Below, piece by piece: positions 9,011 to 17,007 of a stretch of DNA of 25,359 nt. The stretch covers positions 1 to 25,359 of the forward strand of contig JAAYXC010000400.1 of assembly GCA_012516115.1 (NCBI GenBank). The letters run 5' to 3'. How positions within the stretch are numbered: position 1 is the stretch's first letter; each line of letters opens with the position of its first letter. The notes under the pieces are model-generated. The model saw only the letters and a list, made by a program, of their open reading frames with translations, ran no database searches and was not told the origin of the DNA. Origin of the DNA: Bacillota bacterium. Its GTDB lineage: Bacteria > Bacillota > UBA4882 > JAAYXC01. A program made the translations under genes and the position numbers.

Positions 9011-9375
9011 CAAAGGTCCACCACCCGGTTGATCTGGATTACCACATTGAGTTGTGCCTTTACTACCGACTTCTCGTCGGCCACCCGTTCACCCTCTTCT
9101 AAGAGAACGGGCAGGAACTTCTCTAGGGGCAAAAGGTTTAAAAGCGACTTTTTCACTACGGCCGCTTCGAAGACCCGGTCTTCCAACCGGATGACCTCGT
9201 ACTGTTCCGGCGAGACGGCGTCTACCATCCGGCGGACCGCTTCCGGGCCGATGGGGGCTTTCTTTCCTACCAGCAGGGCATCTTGCATAGGCGGGATCTC
9301 GAATTCCGAGAGCCTTATGATCATTTCCGCCTTGCGCATGGACTCCAAAGGGTGCGACCCTCCTTTAGAAGACAT
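9010..9375 (-). CDS. Unknown 121-residue protein coupled to the CBS-GGDEF gene
   Basis: I do not recognise this family. It is a small soluble protein with no signal peptide or membrane segment. It is rich in Leu, Val and Glu. The C-terminal half (LLNLLPLEKFLPVLLEEGE followed by KAQLNVVIQINRVVDL) looks like helices followed by a final beta strand. Its stop overlaps the start of the CBS-GGDEF gene as TGATG, so the two are probably made together and may interact; it could be a partner or sensor subunit. The ribosome site before ATG 9375 is modest (GAAGG). Codon use matches its neighbours. It is likely a real gene because of the coupling and the clean frame. Confidence 0.7.
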   Translation of the reverse strand: MSSKGGSHPLESMRKAEMIIRLSEFEIPPMQDALLVGKKAPIGPEAVRRMVDAVSPEQYEVIRLEDRVFEAAVVKKSLLNLLPLEKFLPVLLEEGERVADEKSVVKAQLNVVIQINRVVDL

Positions 9376-9535
9376 GCCGACCTTCGCTCCCTTCCCTTCT
9401 CTTTTATAACTTAGCGGCAGAATTCTTTAAAGGATACCTCCGGCCAAAAAGCAAAGAGCCGAGGCCGAGCTTTACACGTCCTTCTATTATTTATCTAACC
9501 TTCATATCGAACTGGCGTTGTACAGTCCGCTCTCA

Positions 9536-9578
9536 CAAAAAGGCCGCAAAAACCCACGTCCCACAAGGGTTCACGGCC
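9536..9578 (-). terminator. Rho-independent terminator after the IS transposase
   Basis: On the minus strand GGCCG and AACCC pair with GGGTT and CGGCC across a small internal loop and an 11-nt apical loop, and TTTTT follows directly. It begins about 26 nt after the transposase stop. Confidence 0.5.
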
Positions 9579-9603
9579 ACTGGACCTTGAAAATCGTTTG
9601 TAA

Positions 9604-11265
9604 CTATGCCTCGGGCTTCAACGCGTAGAACCGCGGCGGAGGCTTGATCTTAAGCTGCTCCAGGATGCTCTTTGCCTCGGACCGCAGGCCGTTCGTCTGC
9701 CAGACCTCCCCGGAGGCCGTGCGATGCACGGCTACCTGCAAGGTGGAAAGCTCCTTCTTCATCTTCCGCCACGTAAGACCCGTCTCGTTCTCCGCCACCC
9801 GGAGCAAGAGCATCGCCAAAAACCAGACGAGAACATGGGCCTTTATCCGCTCGGGTCGCCGGTGGTAAACCGGACGGATGTCGATAAGGTGCTTCAAGTC
9901 CCGGAAGACCCTCTCTACCTCGAAGAGTTGCTTGTAGCCCAGGACCACGTCCTCTACGGAGAGCAGGTCGTCCGAGGTACTGAGAAGGTACTTCCCGTCA
10001 AGATGCTCTTCGGCTTCGATCTTCTCCCGGTCGATCTCCAGCTCCCCGGTGGGCTTCTGCCGGAGGTAGCGGCCGTAGACGGGATGGCTTCTTAGTTCGC
10101 AGGCGGCCTTCCGATGGAGCGCGCCCGCCAGCTGGTTCAACTCGCCGAGCCGCTTCTCCACTTCTTCCAGGATATCCTGGCGCTTCTTCTTGTCCCGTTC
10201 GGCCTCTTCCGGATTGTAGACCACCACGAACCGGCGCCGGGCTTCGCTGTCTCCCCCCACGATCACTTCCTTGGCCAGAAGGCCATTGGGGAGCTCCCGG
10301 TACCTCCCGGCCCGGGAGAGCGCTTCGTGGGGCACCCCCTCCGGGCCGAGTCGCATCTTCTCCCCGATGATGTAATGCCCTCCGGCCCCCTGGAGAACCC
10401 GGCGGTTGGCCTCGGAGTTGAACCCGGCGTCCTGGACCATTACTACCCGGCCCAAATGCCAGTCGTTCAGATCCTGCTTCACCTGGGCCACGATCTCCCG
10501 GTTTGCGGTCTTCCCCGGAAAGACCCAACACCGCACGGGAATCCCCGTCTTCGTCACCGCAAAGGCGATCATCACCTGGGCCAGGTCCGACCGTTCGTCC
10601 TTGCTGTAACCGTACCGGCGGAGACCATCCTCTCCGTCCTCGCCCTCGATCTCGAAGTAGGTGGTGGTGGTGTCCAGAAAGATGAGGTCCACTTCCAGAT
10701 TGAAGAGATTGGCGACACTGAAGAAGACTTCCCGTTGAATCTCACTTGATGCTTCCAAAGGGAAGTCCATAGCTCGGTAGAGCTGGTGGACCTCGACCGC
10801 GGGCAATCCCTCGATCGAGACCTCCTCGGCCACCCAGTCCTCCAGGCTGAGCTTGCTCCCGGGGTTCAAGGCCCGGTTGGCCACCATGGCGAAGAGCAGC
10901 CGCTCCACCGAGGTACGATACTCCCTCTCTGCCAGAAGCTTCTTAATCACCGCTCCGATCCGGAGCCTCTTCCACATCCCGTCCAGGAGCCAACTGCCAC
11001 CGAGCTCTCTGGCGCCCAAAAACTCGAAGCCGAACTCCGCCCCGAGTGGTTTATGAATCTCCGCCGCTTCCTCCGGGCCGAGGAGTTTCGCCAGACTCTT
11101 GATCAGCCTCCGTATAGCTTCGCGATCCACCCGGTCGGCGCGGCCGAAGTTGAAGAGGACCCGGGTCTTCGACCTCCGGGTCTTCGGATCTCGATGGTTG
11201 TGGGCGAGCTGGACGTATTCCAGCGGGCCGTTTTTGGTCTTGACGGTGACGGTTCTGATGTACAT
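9604..11265 (-). CDS. IS1634-family (IS4 group) DDE transposase
   Basis: The protein has 553 residues, a full-length size for this family, and no frameshift. The start MYIRTVTVKTKNGPLEYVQL is the typical short beta-rich N-terminus. The RNase H-like core shows the three acidic residues: Asp198 in FLDTTTTYFE, Asp279 in VMVQDAGFNSEAN and Glu451 in FEVERVFRDLK, followed by RPVYHRRPERIKAHVLVWFL, a hallmark of the group. A large insertion lies between the second Asp and the Glu, as usual. It cuts and pastes its own element. There is no Shine-Dalgarno site: a TATAAT box ends only 8 nt before the ATG, so the messenger is probably leaderless or nearly so. The gene looks intact and the element could still be active. 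Confidence 0.93.
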   Translation of the reverse strand: MYIRTVTVKTKNGPLEYVQLAHNHRDPKTRRSKTRVLFNFGRADRVDREAIRRLIKSLAKLLGPEEAAEIHKPLGAEFGFEFLGARELGGSWLLDGMWKRLRIGAVIKKLLAEREYRTSVERLLFAMVANRALNPGSKLSLEDWVAEEVSIEGLPAVEVHQLYRAMDFPLEASSEIQREVFFSVANLFNLEVDLIFLDTTTTYFEIEGEDGEDGLRRYGYSKDERSDLAQVMIAFAVTKTGIPVRCWVFPGKTANREIVAQVKQDLNDWHLGRVVMVQDAGFNSEANRRVLQGAGGHYIIGEKMRLGPEGVPHEALSRAGRYRELPNGLLAKEVIVGGDSEARRRFVVVYNPEEAERDKKKRQDILEEVEKRLGELNQLAGALHRKAACELRSHPVYGRYLRQKPTGELEIDREKIEAEEHLDGKYLLSTSDDLLSVEDVVLGYKQLFEVERVFRDLKHLIDIRPVYHRRPERIKAHVLVWFLAMLLLRVAENETGLTWRKMKKELSTLQVAVHRTASGEVWQTNGLRSEAKSILEQLKIKPPPRFYALKPEA

Positions 11266-11273
11266 TGAGCTAT

Positions 11274-11302
11274 ATTATACCATGATAAGTTGCTTCGTAC
11301 AA
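11274..11302 (-). promoter_or_regulatory. Transposase promoter with perfect -10, predicting a leaderless mRNA
   Basis: On the minus strand TATAAT (11279-11274) is a perfect -10. TTGTAC (11302-11297) sits 17 nt upstream as a weak -35. Eight nucleotides separate the -10 from the ATG at 11265, so transcription should begin within a base or two of the start codon. Confidence 0.6.
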
Positions 11303-11364
11303 GAAGTTTTTGCTATCAATTTGTAACTACATCTTTTTCGTTTTTCCCATACCCCCACCCACCG

Positions 11365-11395
11365 AAAACCCCCGTCATAACCGAATGGGGGTTTT
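11365..11395. terminator. Rho-independent terminator of the ftsEX-ctpA-yibQ operon
   Basis: AAAACCCCC (11365-11373) and GGGGGTTTT (11387-11395) make a 9-bp stem with a 13-nt loop. A/T runs flank both sides, so it can work in both directions. It lies about 75 nt past the stop of the polysaccharide deacetylase gene. Confidence 0.8.
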
Positions 11396-11470
11396 AGGAA
11401 AGGTCGTTTTGGGCGGGAGAAGTGTTCAAAACCAGTCGGAAAACAAAAACAAAGGTTAAGAAGTAAAACT

Positions 11471-12694
11471 TCACTCTCCCACGATCTGCCCCAGAGGAAC
11501 CAACTCCACCCCGGCCGCGGCGAATTCGGGGAGCATCGTTCGGAGCGCGGCCAGAGTATGGGGCCGGTTGGCATGACAGATCCCGACTGCCTTTCCTTTC
11601 CTTTTGGCCAGGGCAATAAGCTCCCGAATAAGCTCCTGGATACGCTCGATTGAGGCACCCTCGGGATCGAGGAACTTCCCGTTGACCGCGTAGCGGAGGC
11701 CTATCTCCCCGGCCACGCGCGGGACGACGGAGCCGGCGGTGGTACGGCTGTCGAGGAAAAAGAGGCCTTTTTCTTTCAAAATCCCGAGGATCATCCGCAT
11801 CAAGGTCTCGTCCGCGGTGCCAAGCGATCCCATATGGTTATTCACTCCCACCGCCCCGGGGACGCTGGCCAAGTCTTCCTCCAGCTCCTCCCTGACCCGC
11901 TCGGGGGGCCAGTCCGTGCGGATGACGCCTGGGCCTGGGTCTTGCCCGTTTTGGGCCTCGAGCGGCAGGTGGAGGAGGACCTCCCGGCCGGCCGCGCGGG
12001 CCATCCGGGCGTAAGCTTCGGAATGGCGCCGCTTGGGCATGATGGCGATGGTAAGGGGGATGGGGAGGGCCAGAAATTTTTCCAAGCCCATGGTTTCGCC
12101 TACGTCATCGAGGACGATGGCCACCCGCGCCGGGCGTGGAGGGGTCGGCGGCCCGGTGGGAGGCGAAGGAGGGCGCGGGTGGAGGGATGGAGGGGGAACC
12201 GGAAGCTGTGCCGTCGGCCTTTTCCGAAGCAAAGACTCCTTCTCTCCTCCGGCGGCCGTAAGCGAGAACAAGAAACCCCTTTCTCCCGGCAGGGCCAGTT
12301 CCAAGTTCAACCCGAGCCGCGTCCCGGATCCGACCCATTCCATCCGGAGAAGCCTCCCTCCCCTTTCCGCGAGGGAAGAGACCAATTCTCCCCCGGCCCG
12401 GACGAGGAGCACCGCCGGCCGCGCGACGGGTTTTCGGGCTTCCCAGGCCGCGACGGTATAGTTTATAGGCCTGGGCCGTAACGGTCCCGGTTGGGGGATG
12501 CGGGAAAAACCCAACCGCTCCAGGACCGCCGCTACGGCGGCCAGGGGATTCTCCCTTTCTTCGTCCGAACGGAGGGTGGGTGTGCTGGCCGTCACGACGG
12601 GTGCGACCGGATCGCTGCCTAGCCCACAGAGAAGAAGGGCGAAGACCAGATAGAGCGCGGCCAGGACCCGCGCTTCGCCGGAAAGCCGCTTCAT
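11471..12694 (-). CDS. Divergent polysaccharide deacetylase family protein (YibQ/DUF610-like)
   Basis: The protein has 407 residues with an N-terminal membrane anchor or signal (VLAALYLVFALLLCGL). A variable domain of ~150 residues and a proline-rich linker (PPSPPTGPPTPPRP) precede the catalytic-type domain. That domain shows the family motifs VAIVLDDVG, LLHLPLEAQ, GVNNHMGS, FFLDSRTT and GICHANRPHTLAAL, which supply the Asp and His metal ligands of NodB-like folds. Family members act on or bind surface polysaccharide or peptidoglycan outside the membrane; the substrate is not established. ATG at 12694 shares its A with the upstream stop (TAATG), which fixes this start over an in-frame ATG at 12730 inside the neighbouring gene. 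It is the last gene of the operon. Confidence 0.85.
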   Translation of the reverse strand: MKRLSGEARVLAALYLVFALLLCGLGSDPVAPVVTASTPTLRSDEERENPLAAVAAVLERLGFSRIPQPGPLRPRPINYTVAAWEARKPVARPAVLLVRAGGELVSSLAERGGRLLRMEWVGSGTRLGLNLELALPGERGFLFSLTAAGGEKESLLRKRPTAQLPVPPPSLHPRPPSPPTGPPTPPRPARVAIVLDDVGETMGLEKFLALPIPLTIAIMPKRRHSEAYARMARAAGREVLLHLPLEAQNGQDPGPGVIRTDWPPERVREELEEDLASVPGAVGVNNHMGSLGTADETLMRMILGILKEKGLFFLDSRTTAGSVVPRVAGEIGLRYAVNGKFLDPEGASIERIQELIRELIALAKRKGKAVGICHANRPHTLAALRTMLPEFAAAGVELVPLGQIVGE

Positions 12695-13917
12695 TATCTC
12701 TTCCGCCTCCGAACGGGGAAGAAACGCCAAGGGGCCACGTCTACGTGGGCCGGTTCCTCCGGGGCGGGGGCGAAAAGGATCCCTAAACGAGAGGTCTCGC
12801 TCCGGAACTCGTAGTTTTTTTCCAGGGCACCGCCAGGAGAGACGGCGGTAATGGTGACGAAAAAAGGCATCTCGGTCAAACCCGTTACGGCCTCGGCCTT
12901 GGTCTTCACCGGGTGATCGTTGATCTTGGTGACGATCATCCCGGGCGTAAGCCCCATCCGATCCGCGGGGCTCCCGGGAAGGACGGCCAGGATGGGCACG
13001 CCTTCCGGACGGGGGAAAAAGAAGGGCTTTCCGTGGATTTCACTCCTGCGGGCGAAATAGAGAACCGCTTCGTGACCGCAAGGGGCAAAGACCGCAGCTG
13101 CCCAGGCTAAACCCGGTTGATGGGCCGCGGCAACGGCCAAACCGAGGAGAACGAGGCCGTAAAGGGCTAAAAACCCGGCGGTTCGTAAAGACTTCGCCCG
13201 CGGGGTGCGGCTTAAGGCTAGATCGCCATAGCCCAAGATCACGGCAGCCGGGAGGGCGAAGAAGACGATCTGTTTTCCCACGTGTTCGGCGGCAAGAGGA
13301 ATAAGGGGCCACCAGGAAGGAGGCTTTAGATATTGCACTCCTCCCGGCGGGAGGGCGCCCGTGGCCACGCTGAGATAAAGCAGGGGCATGGGCCAGACCC
13401 TTTGTAAGAGGTATCCCCCGACCGTGCCGCGGTTCCGGAGGCGAAAATACGCGGGCAAGGCCCGTTCGTGGCCGTCCACGGCGATCATGATGCTCTCCGT
13501 AAGATGTAGCGCCGCCACCAGGGCCAGAAGGTTCGGCAGATGGATCGACGGCCACCGGAAAATGAGATGCAAAAGGGATAGAATTCCGCCGGCATAGGCC
13601 AGACAGAGATAACGCATATCGAGGAGCATTAATAGAAGGGCCACGGGAAGGATATAGGCGAAATCATCGGGATAAAGAGGTAGGCCGAGATATAACAAGA
13701 GAAGGCTGCTCAAAAAACCGGCCAAAAGCCCCAGGAGGGCGTCTCCGGCCAACTCCCGCCAGAAGGGAAGGCCGGAAAGTCCCAGGAGCCGTTGCTCGAG
13801 CCCCCGGCGGCGCGCCAGAAGAACGCCGACCACGGGGAGAAAAAGAGGCCACGGAAAGAGGATGGCATAGGGGAGATCGTTCACCACCCTCGTCAACATG
13901 GCGGCAAAAAAAGACAT
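12694..13917 (-). CDS. Multi-pass membrane protein with C-terminal PDZ domain (MinJ-like)
   Basis: The product has 407 residues. Roughly the first 290 carry several hydrophobic segments (for example YAILFPWPLFLPVVGVLLA, YILPVALLLMLLDM, FLALYGLVLLGLAVAAA). A PDZ domain follows at about 305-370 (VPILAVLPGSPADRMGLTPG, IVTKINDHPVKTKAEA). In B. subtilis the membrane PDZ protein MinJ is encoded beside ctpB and ftsEX and recruits MinD and divisome proteins to the pole and septum; the same order here supports a septum-scaffold role, by inference. The start ATG 13917 has AGGAGCGG 8 nt upstream and follows the ctpA stop by 13 nt; an earlier in-frame ATG at 14037 would add 40 residues read from inside ctpA and is unlikely. 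Confidence 0.8.
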   Translation of the reverse strand: MSFFAAMLTRVVNDLPYAILFPWPLFLPVVGVLLARRRGLEQRLLGLSGLPFWRELAGDALLGLLAGFLSSLLLLYLGLPLYPDDFAYILPVALLLMLLDMRYLCLAYAGGILSLLHLIFRWPSIHLPNLLALVAALHLTESIMIAVDGHERALPAYFRLRNRGTVGGYLLQRVWPMPLLYLSVATGALPPGGVQYLKPPSWWPLIPLAAEHVGKQIVFFALPAAVILGYGDLALSRTPRAKSLRTAGFLALYGLVLLGLAVAAAHQPGLAWAAAVFAPCGHEAVLYFARRSEIHGKPFFFPRPEGVPILAVLPGSPADRMGLTPGMIVTKINDHPVKTKAEAVTGLTEMPFFVTITAVSPGGALEKNYEFRSETSRLGILFAPAPEEPAHVDVAPWRFFPVRRRKR

Positions 13918-13930
13918 CGAGACCGCTCCT

Positions 13931-15169
13931 TTACGAGGCCACGGCGGAAGAGGAAAGGGCAGCCACCCGCGCGCGGAGGACTTCGAAGGCCCGTTCGCGT
14001 TGGAGGTCGTCGAGACGCTGGATTTCCTCGAGGTCACCGGTCTTCAGGGCCCGATTCATGGCCTGGGAGAAATCGACCACCACGTCGGGGACGATCCCGA
14101 TCTTATTAATGGAACGACCACCGGCCGTCAGGTACTCGGCCACGGTCACCGAAAGGGCCCCCCCACCACCCAGGGGGATGACCTCTTGAACCACGCCTTT
14201 ACCGAAGGTCTTCGTCCCCACCAAAGTGGCCACCCCACGGTCTTTTAAGGCCCCGGCCACGATCTCGGCCGCGCTCGCCGACCAACGGTTGACGAGGACA
14301 ACCAAAGGATAGTGGCGCTGGGGATGCGGTTCGGCGTAGTAGGGTCGCCGGACACCGTTACGGCCTACCATGTACATGACCACGCCATCATCCAGGAACT
14401 TGCTGGCCACGGCGATGGCGGCGTCCAGAAGCCCCCCGGGATTGTACCGGAGATCCAACACGATCCCGGCCACCCCGGCCTGGTCGGCGACTTCGAGGGC
14501 TTCCTCCAGTTCCGCCGCCGTCCGTTCCGCGAACTGGGCAAGAGTGATCACGGCCACTTTCCCCACGGGAGGCCGTTTGACGATTTCCCACTCCACTGAA
14601 GGGAGTTTGATGTTAGCCCGGGTAATGGTAACTTCCAGGAGCCTGCCCTTTCCTCCTTCCTCCCGGAAGATGGTCAAGGTCACCTTCGTCCCGGCGGGGC
14701 CCCTGATGGCCGTGACCGCTTTCTCGGACGACATCTTCGCCGTCGAGCGCCCGTTGATGGCCTTGATGATATCACCGCGCCGTAGCCCGGCCTTCAACCC
14801 GGGCGAATCCGGAAAAACCTTCATAATGACCAATTGCCGGCCGTCGTGGTTTAAGATCACCCCGATCCCACCGAAGGACCCATCAGTCTGGAGTTTGAGT
14901 TCCCGGTATTCCGTGGGATCCAGGTACCTCGTATAGGGGTCGTGGAGGGTGGCCAACATGGCCTCAAGGCTGCCCGTGCGGAGATAAGTGCGGAAAAGTC
15001 GTCCGCTGGAAACCGGCTCCACATAGCGGAACTTAATATAGGCGATGATCTGGAGCGCCTCGTCTAGTTGACGGTACCGCGAGCCAAGGCCAAAAATCAA
15101 GGCCACCAGCCCCACCGCCAGAAGGCCTACGAGGCCTAGAAAGAAATACCGTCGCGGACGTCCCGCCAT
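13931..15169 (-). CDS. ctpA: C-terminal processing peptidase, S41 family
   Basis: This is a serine protease of 412 residues, secreted and membrane-anchored by one N-terminal segment (FFLGLVGLLAVGLVALIFGL). A PDZ domain spans about 97-170 (GGIGVILN, SPGLKAGLRRGDIIKAINGR). The protease core carries the Ser/Lys dyad: Ser299 in NRWSASAAEIVAGAL and Lys324 in GTKTFGKGVVQ, 25 residues apart as in Prc and CtpB. Homologues cut C-termini of envelope proteins, including cell-wall hydrolases and, in spore-formers, SpoIVFA. ATG 15169 is preceded by AAAGGATCG. It lies 69 nt after ftsX and 13 nt before the MinJ-like gene. Confidence 0.93.
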   Translation of the reverse strand: MAGRPRRYFFLGLVGLLAVGLVALIFGLGSRYRQLDEALQIIAYIKFRYVEPVSSGRLFRTYLRTGSLEAMLATLHDPYTRYLDPTEYRELKLQTDGSFGGIGVILNHDGRQLVIMKVFPDSPGLKAGLRRGDIIKAINGRSTAKMSSEKAVTAIRGPAGTKVTLTIFREEGGKGRLLEVTITRANIKLPSVEWEIVKRPPVGKVAVITLAQFAERTAAELEEALEVADQAGVAGIVLDLRYNPGGLLDAAIAVASKFLDDGVVMYMVGRNGVRRPYYAEPHPQRHYPLVVLVNRWSASAAEIVAGALKDRGVATLVGTKTFGKGVVQEVIPLGGGGALSVTVAEYLTAGGRSINKIGIVPDVVVDFSQAMNRALKTGDLEEIQRLDDLQRERAFEVLRARVAALSSSAVAS

Positions 15170-15238
15170 ACCGAACGATCCTTTCTCTTTGGGTATCCCG
15201 TGGATCTTATTTTCCGCCGTCCCACCGTAGACCGCGAT

Positions 15239-16120
15239 CTATTCCCGGAGGAAGCGCTTGACCGAGAGGAGACTACCGGCCACGCCAAAGAAGATGCCGG
15301 CCGGGAAGAGGACGAGCAAAAGAAGCTGGTTAATACGCGCCTCCGGTACCAGCGGCAACCAGGTGATCTGGCTCGCCGACTTGAAAAGGAAATAGTAACC
15401 CTTGGACAGAATCACCGCCGCCACCATGGCGCCGATTAAACCCAGGATCATCCCTTCCAGCACAAAGGGCCAACGGATGAACCAGTCGGTGGCCCCCACC
15501 AATTTCATGATCTCGATCTCGCGACGGCGGGCAAAAACGGTCAAACGCACGGTATTGACCACGATGTAGAGCACGCCCAGCGAGATCACGAGGATAAGGG
15601 TAACTCCCACCACCGAAACGATCTGCGCCACCAGAAGGAGAGAACGGATGAGATCCCGGTAGACGATCTCGGCTACCCCGGGCAAGGTCTTGATCTTCCT
15701 CACCAGTCGTTCCACTTTTGCCCCGGGGCCGAGCTCCACCACCAGGCTATTCGGCAACGGGTTCTCGCCTAATCCGGTAAAGAGTTCCGGCACTCCCCAG
15801 AGCTTTTCCATTTCCGCCGCCGCTTCTTCCCTGGTCACCAACCGCACCCTCCGGACCCCGTCTTCCTTAAAACTTTTTATCTCTTCCCGCAACCCTTCGG
15901 CCTCTTCCAGGGAGACGTCCGGGGCCAGGAAGATGCGGACCTGGATCTGGGCCTTGAGCCGGTCGCCGAAGGAATTGAGGTTGGTGACAATGATGGCAAA
16001 TATACCCATAATCAACAAGGAAACGGTAATCGTCCCGGCCGCGGCCACGGCCATCAGGCCATTGCGGCTCAGTCCCCGGCAGGCTTCGCGGAAAAGATAG
16101 CCGAAGGTCCTAAGTCTCAT
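15239..16120 (-). CDS. ftsX: Cell-division ABC transporter permease FtsX
   Basis: The protein has 293 residues with the FtsX layout: a cytoplasmic start (RTFGYLFREACRGLSRNGL), a first membrane helix at ~24-45, a large extracytoplasmic loop at ~50-165 (VRIFLAPDVSLEEAEGLREE) and three C-terminal helices. With FtsE it transmits ATP hydrolysis across the membrane to activate peptidoglycan hydrolases at the septum or side wall. Its start overlaps the end of ftsE by 11 nt. The EnvC/PcsB-type hydrolase activator gene found after ftsX in many relatives is not present here; ctpA comes next. Confidence 0.95.
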   Translation of the reverse strand: MRLRTFGYLFREACRGLSRNGLMAVAAAGTITVSLLIMGIFAIIVTNLNSFGDRLKAQIQVRIFLAPDVSLEEAEGLREEIKSFKEDGVRRVRLVTREEAAAEMEKLWGVPELFTGLGENPLPNSLVVELGPGAKVERLVRKIKTLPGVAEIVYRDLIRSLLLVAQIVSVVGVTLILVISLGVLYIVVNTVRLTVFARRREIEIMKLVGATDWFIRWPFVLEGMILGLIGAMVAAVILSKGYYFLFKSASQITWLPLVPEARINQLLLLVLFPAGIFFGVAGSLLSVKRFLRE

Positions 16121-16793
16121 CGTAAACCCCCTTCGGCTCGTCCCGAACTACCCGGCCGGCCTCCAGAGCGATAACCCGCCGCCGCATCCGGTTGACGATC
16201 TCTTTGTTATGGGTGGCCATGACCACCGTCGTTCCGCGTTTATTGATCTCCAGAAGGAGATCCATAATGCCCCAAGAGGTATCGGGATCGAGGTTTCCGG
16301 TGGGCTCATCGGCCAAAAGAAGATGGGGGCGGTTGACGATGGCCCGGGCCAAGGAAACCCGCTGCTGTTCGCCGCCGGAAAGTTCAGCCGGCCGCACATG
16401 AGCCCGGGCGGCCAATCCGACCAGTTCCAAGACCGCCGCCACCTGCCGGCTGATCTCCCGCGGTGGGGCCTCGGTGACCTCGAGGGCGAAGGCCACATTC
16501 TCGTAGACCGTTTTATTCGGCAAAAGTTTGTAATCCTGGAAGATGACGCCGATATTTCGGCGGAAGAAGGGGATCTCGCGGGGCCGAAGGTAGACCAGGT
16601 TCCGACGGCCCACGATGATGGTCCCTTCCGTGGGCAGTTCACTCCGGATGACCAGCTTAATGAAAGTGGACTTTCCGGCCCCGCTGGGCCCGACCAGGAA
16701 GACGAACTCGCCTTTTTCGATGTAAAGCGTGACATTGGCCAGCGCCACAACACCGTTGGCATAGACTTTCGAAAGGTTATGCGTTTGGATCAA
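16110..16793 (-). CDS. ftsE: Cell-division ATP-binding protein FtsE
   Basis: The protein has 227 residues, the usual FtsE length. It shows the Walker A GPSGAGKST, Q-loop VIFQDYKLL, signature LSGGEQQRVSLARA, Walker B LLLADEPTGNLD and switch His (MATHNK). It powers FtsX. The start is TTG at 16793, with GGAGG nine nt upstream and the canonical beginning IQTHNLSKVYANGVVAL. It is the first gene of the operon. I found no convincing -35/-10 pair in the 214 nt upstream. Confidence 0.96.
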   Translation of the reverse strand: MIQTHNLSKVYANGVVALANVTLYIEKGEFVFLVGPSGAGKSTFIKLVIRSELPTEGTIIVGRRNLVYLRPREIPFFRRNIGVIFQDYKLLPNKTVYENVAFALEVTEAPPREISRQVAAVLELVGLAARAHVRPAELSGGEQQRVSLARAIVNRPHLLLADEPTGNLDPDTSWGIMDLLLEINKRGTTVVMATHNKEIVNRMRRRVIALEAGRVVRDEPKGVYDET

Positions 16794-17007
16794 GTAAGGT
16801 ACCCTCCGGTCATCCGTATGCCTTCATCATAATCCCGGGCCGCCGATGGCGCCGGATCAGCCATTACTTCGACAAGCGTGGATAAACTCCTCCCCACCGG
16901 GGTGGGGAAATGCTGGGGCGTTTGGAGAAGGGAGAACGAGAGCTCGAGAGGGTCTTTATCTTATAGCCAGCTTAAACCGTTCAAATCGTTCTTCGGTTAC
17001 AGGGGAA

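Larger units (their letters stand above)
9536..11302 (-). mobile_element. IS1634-type insertion sequence (exact ends not resolved)
   Basis: The unit consists of one full-length transposase gene, its promoter and its terminator, set between the CBS-GGDEF pair and the envelope operon. I looked for terminal inverted repeats. The best match is a short TTGTAC near 9519-9524 against TTGTAC at 11302-11297, and TTTGTAACTA occurs as a direct copy near 9598 and near 11322. Neither is convincing, so the coordinates mark the functional parts only. Confidence 0.55.

Noticed and set aside
9519..11330. Terminal inverted repeats and target duplication of the IS
   Set aside because: Only short matches (TTGTAC inverted, TTTGTAACTA direct) were found and no flanking duplication is consistent with them, so the ends were not called.
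12695..12730. Longer start for the polysaccharide deacetylase (ATG 12730)
   Set aside because: It lies inside the upstream gene and adds 12 residues before the membrane segment. The TAATG overlap at 12694 is a standard coupled start.
16892..16907. CCCCACCGGGGTGGGG palindrome as a terminator for the barrel gene
   Set aside because: The stem is strong but leaves a very small loop and has no T run on the minus strand; it lies about 100 nt past the stop. It may still be a weak structural element.
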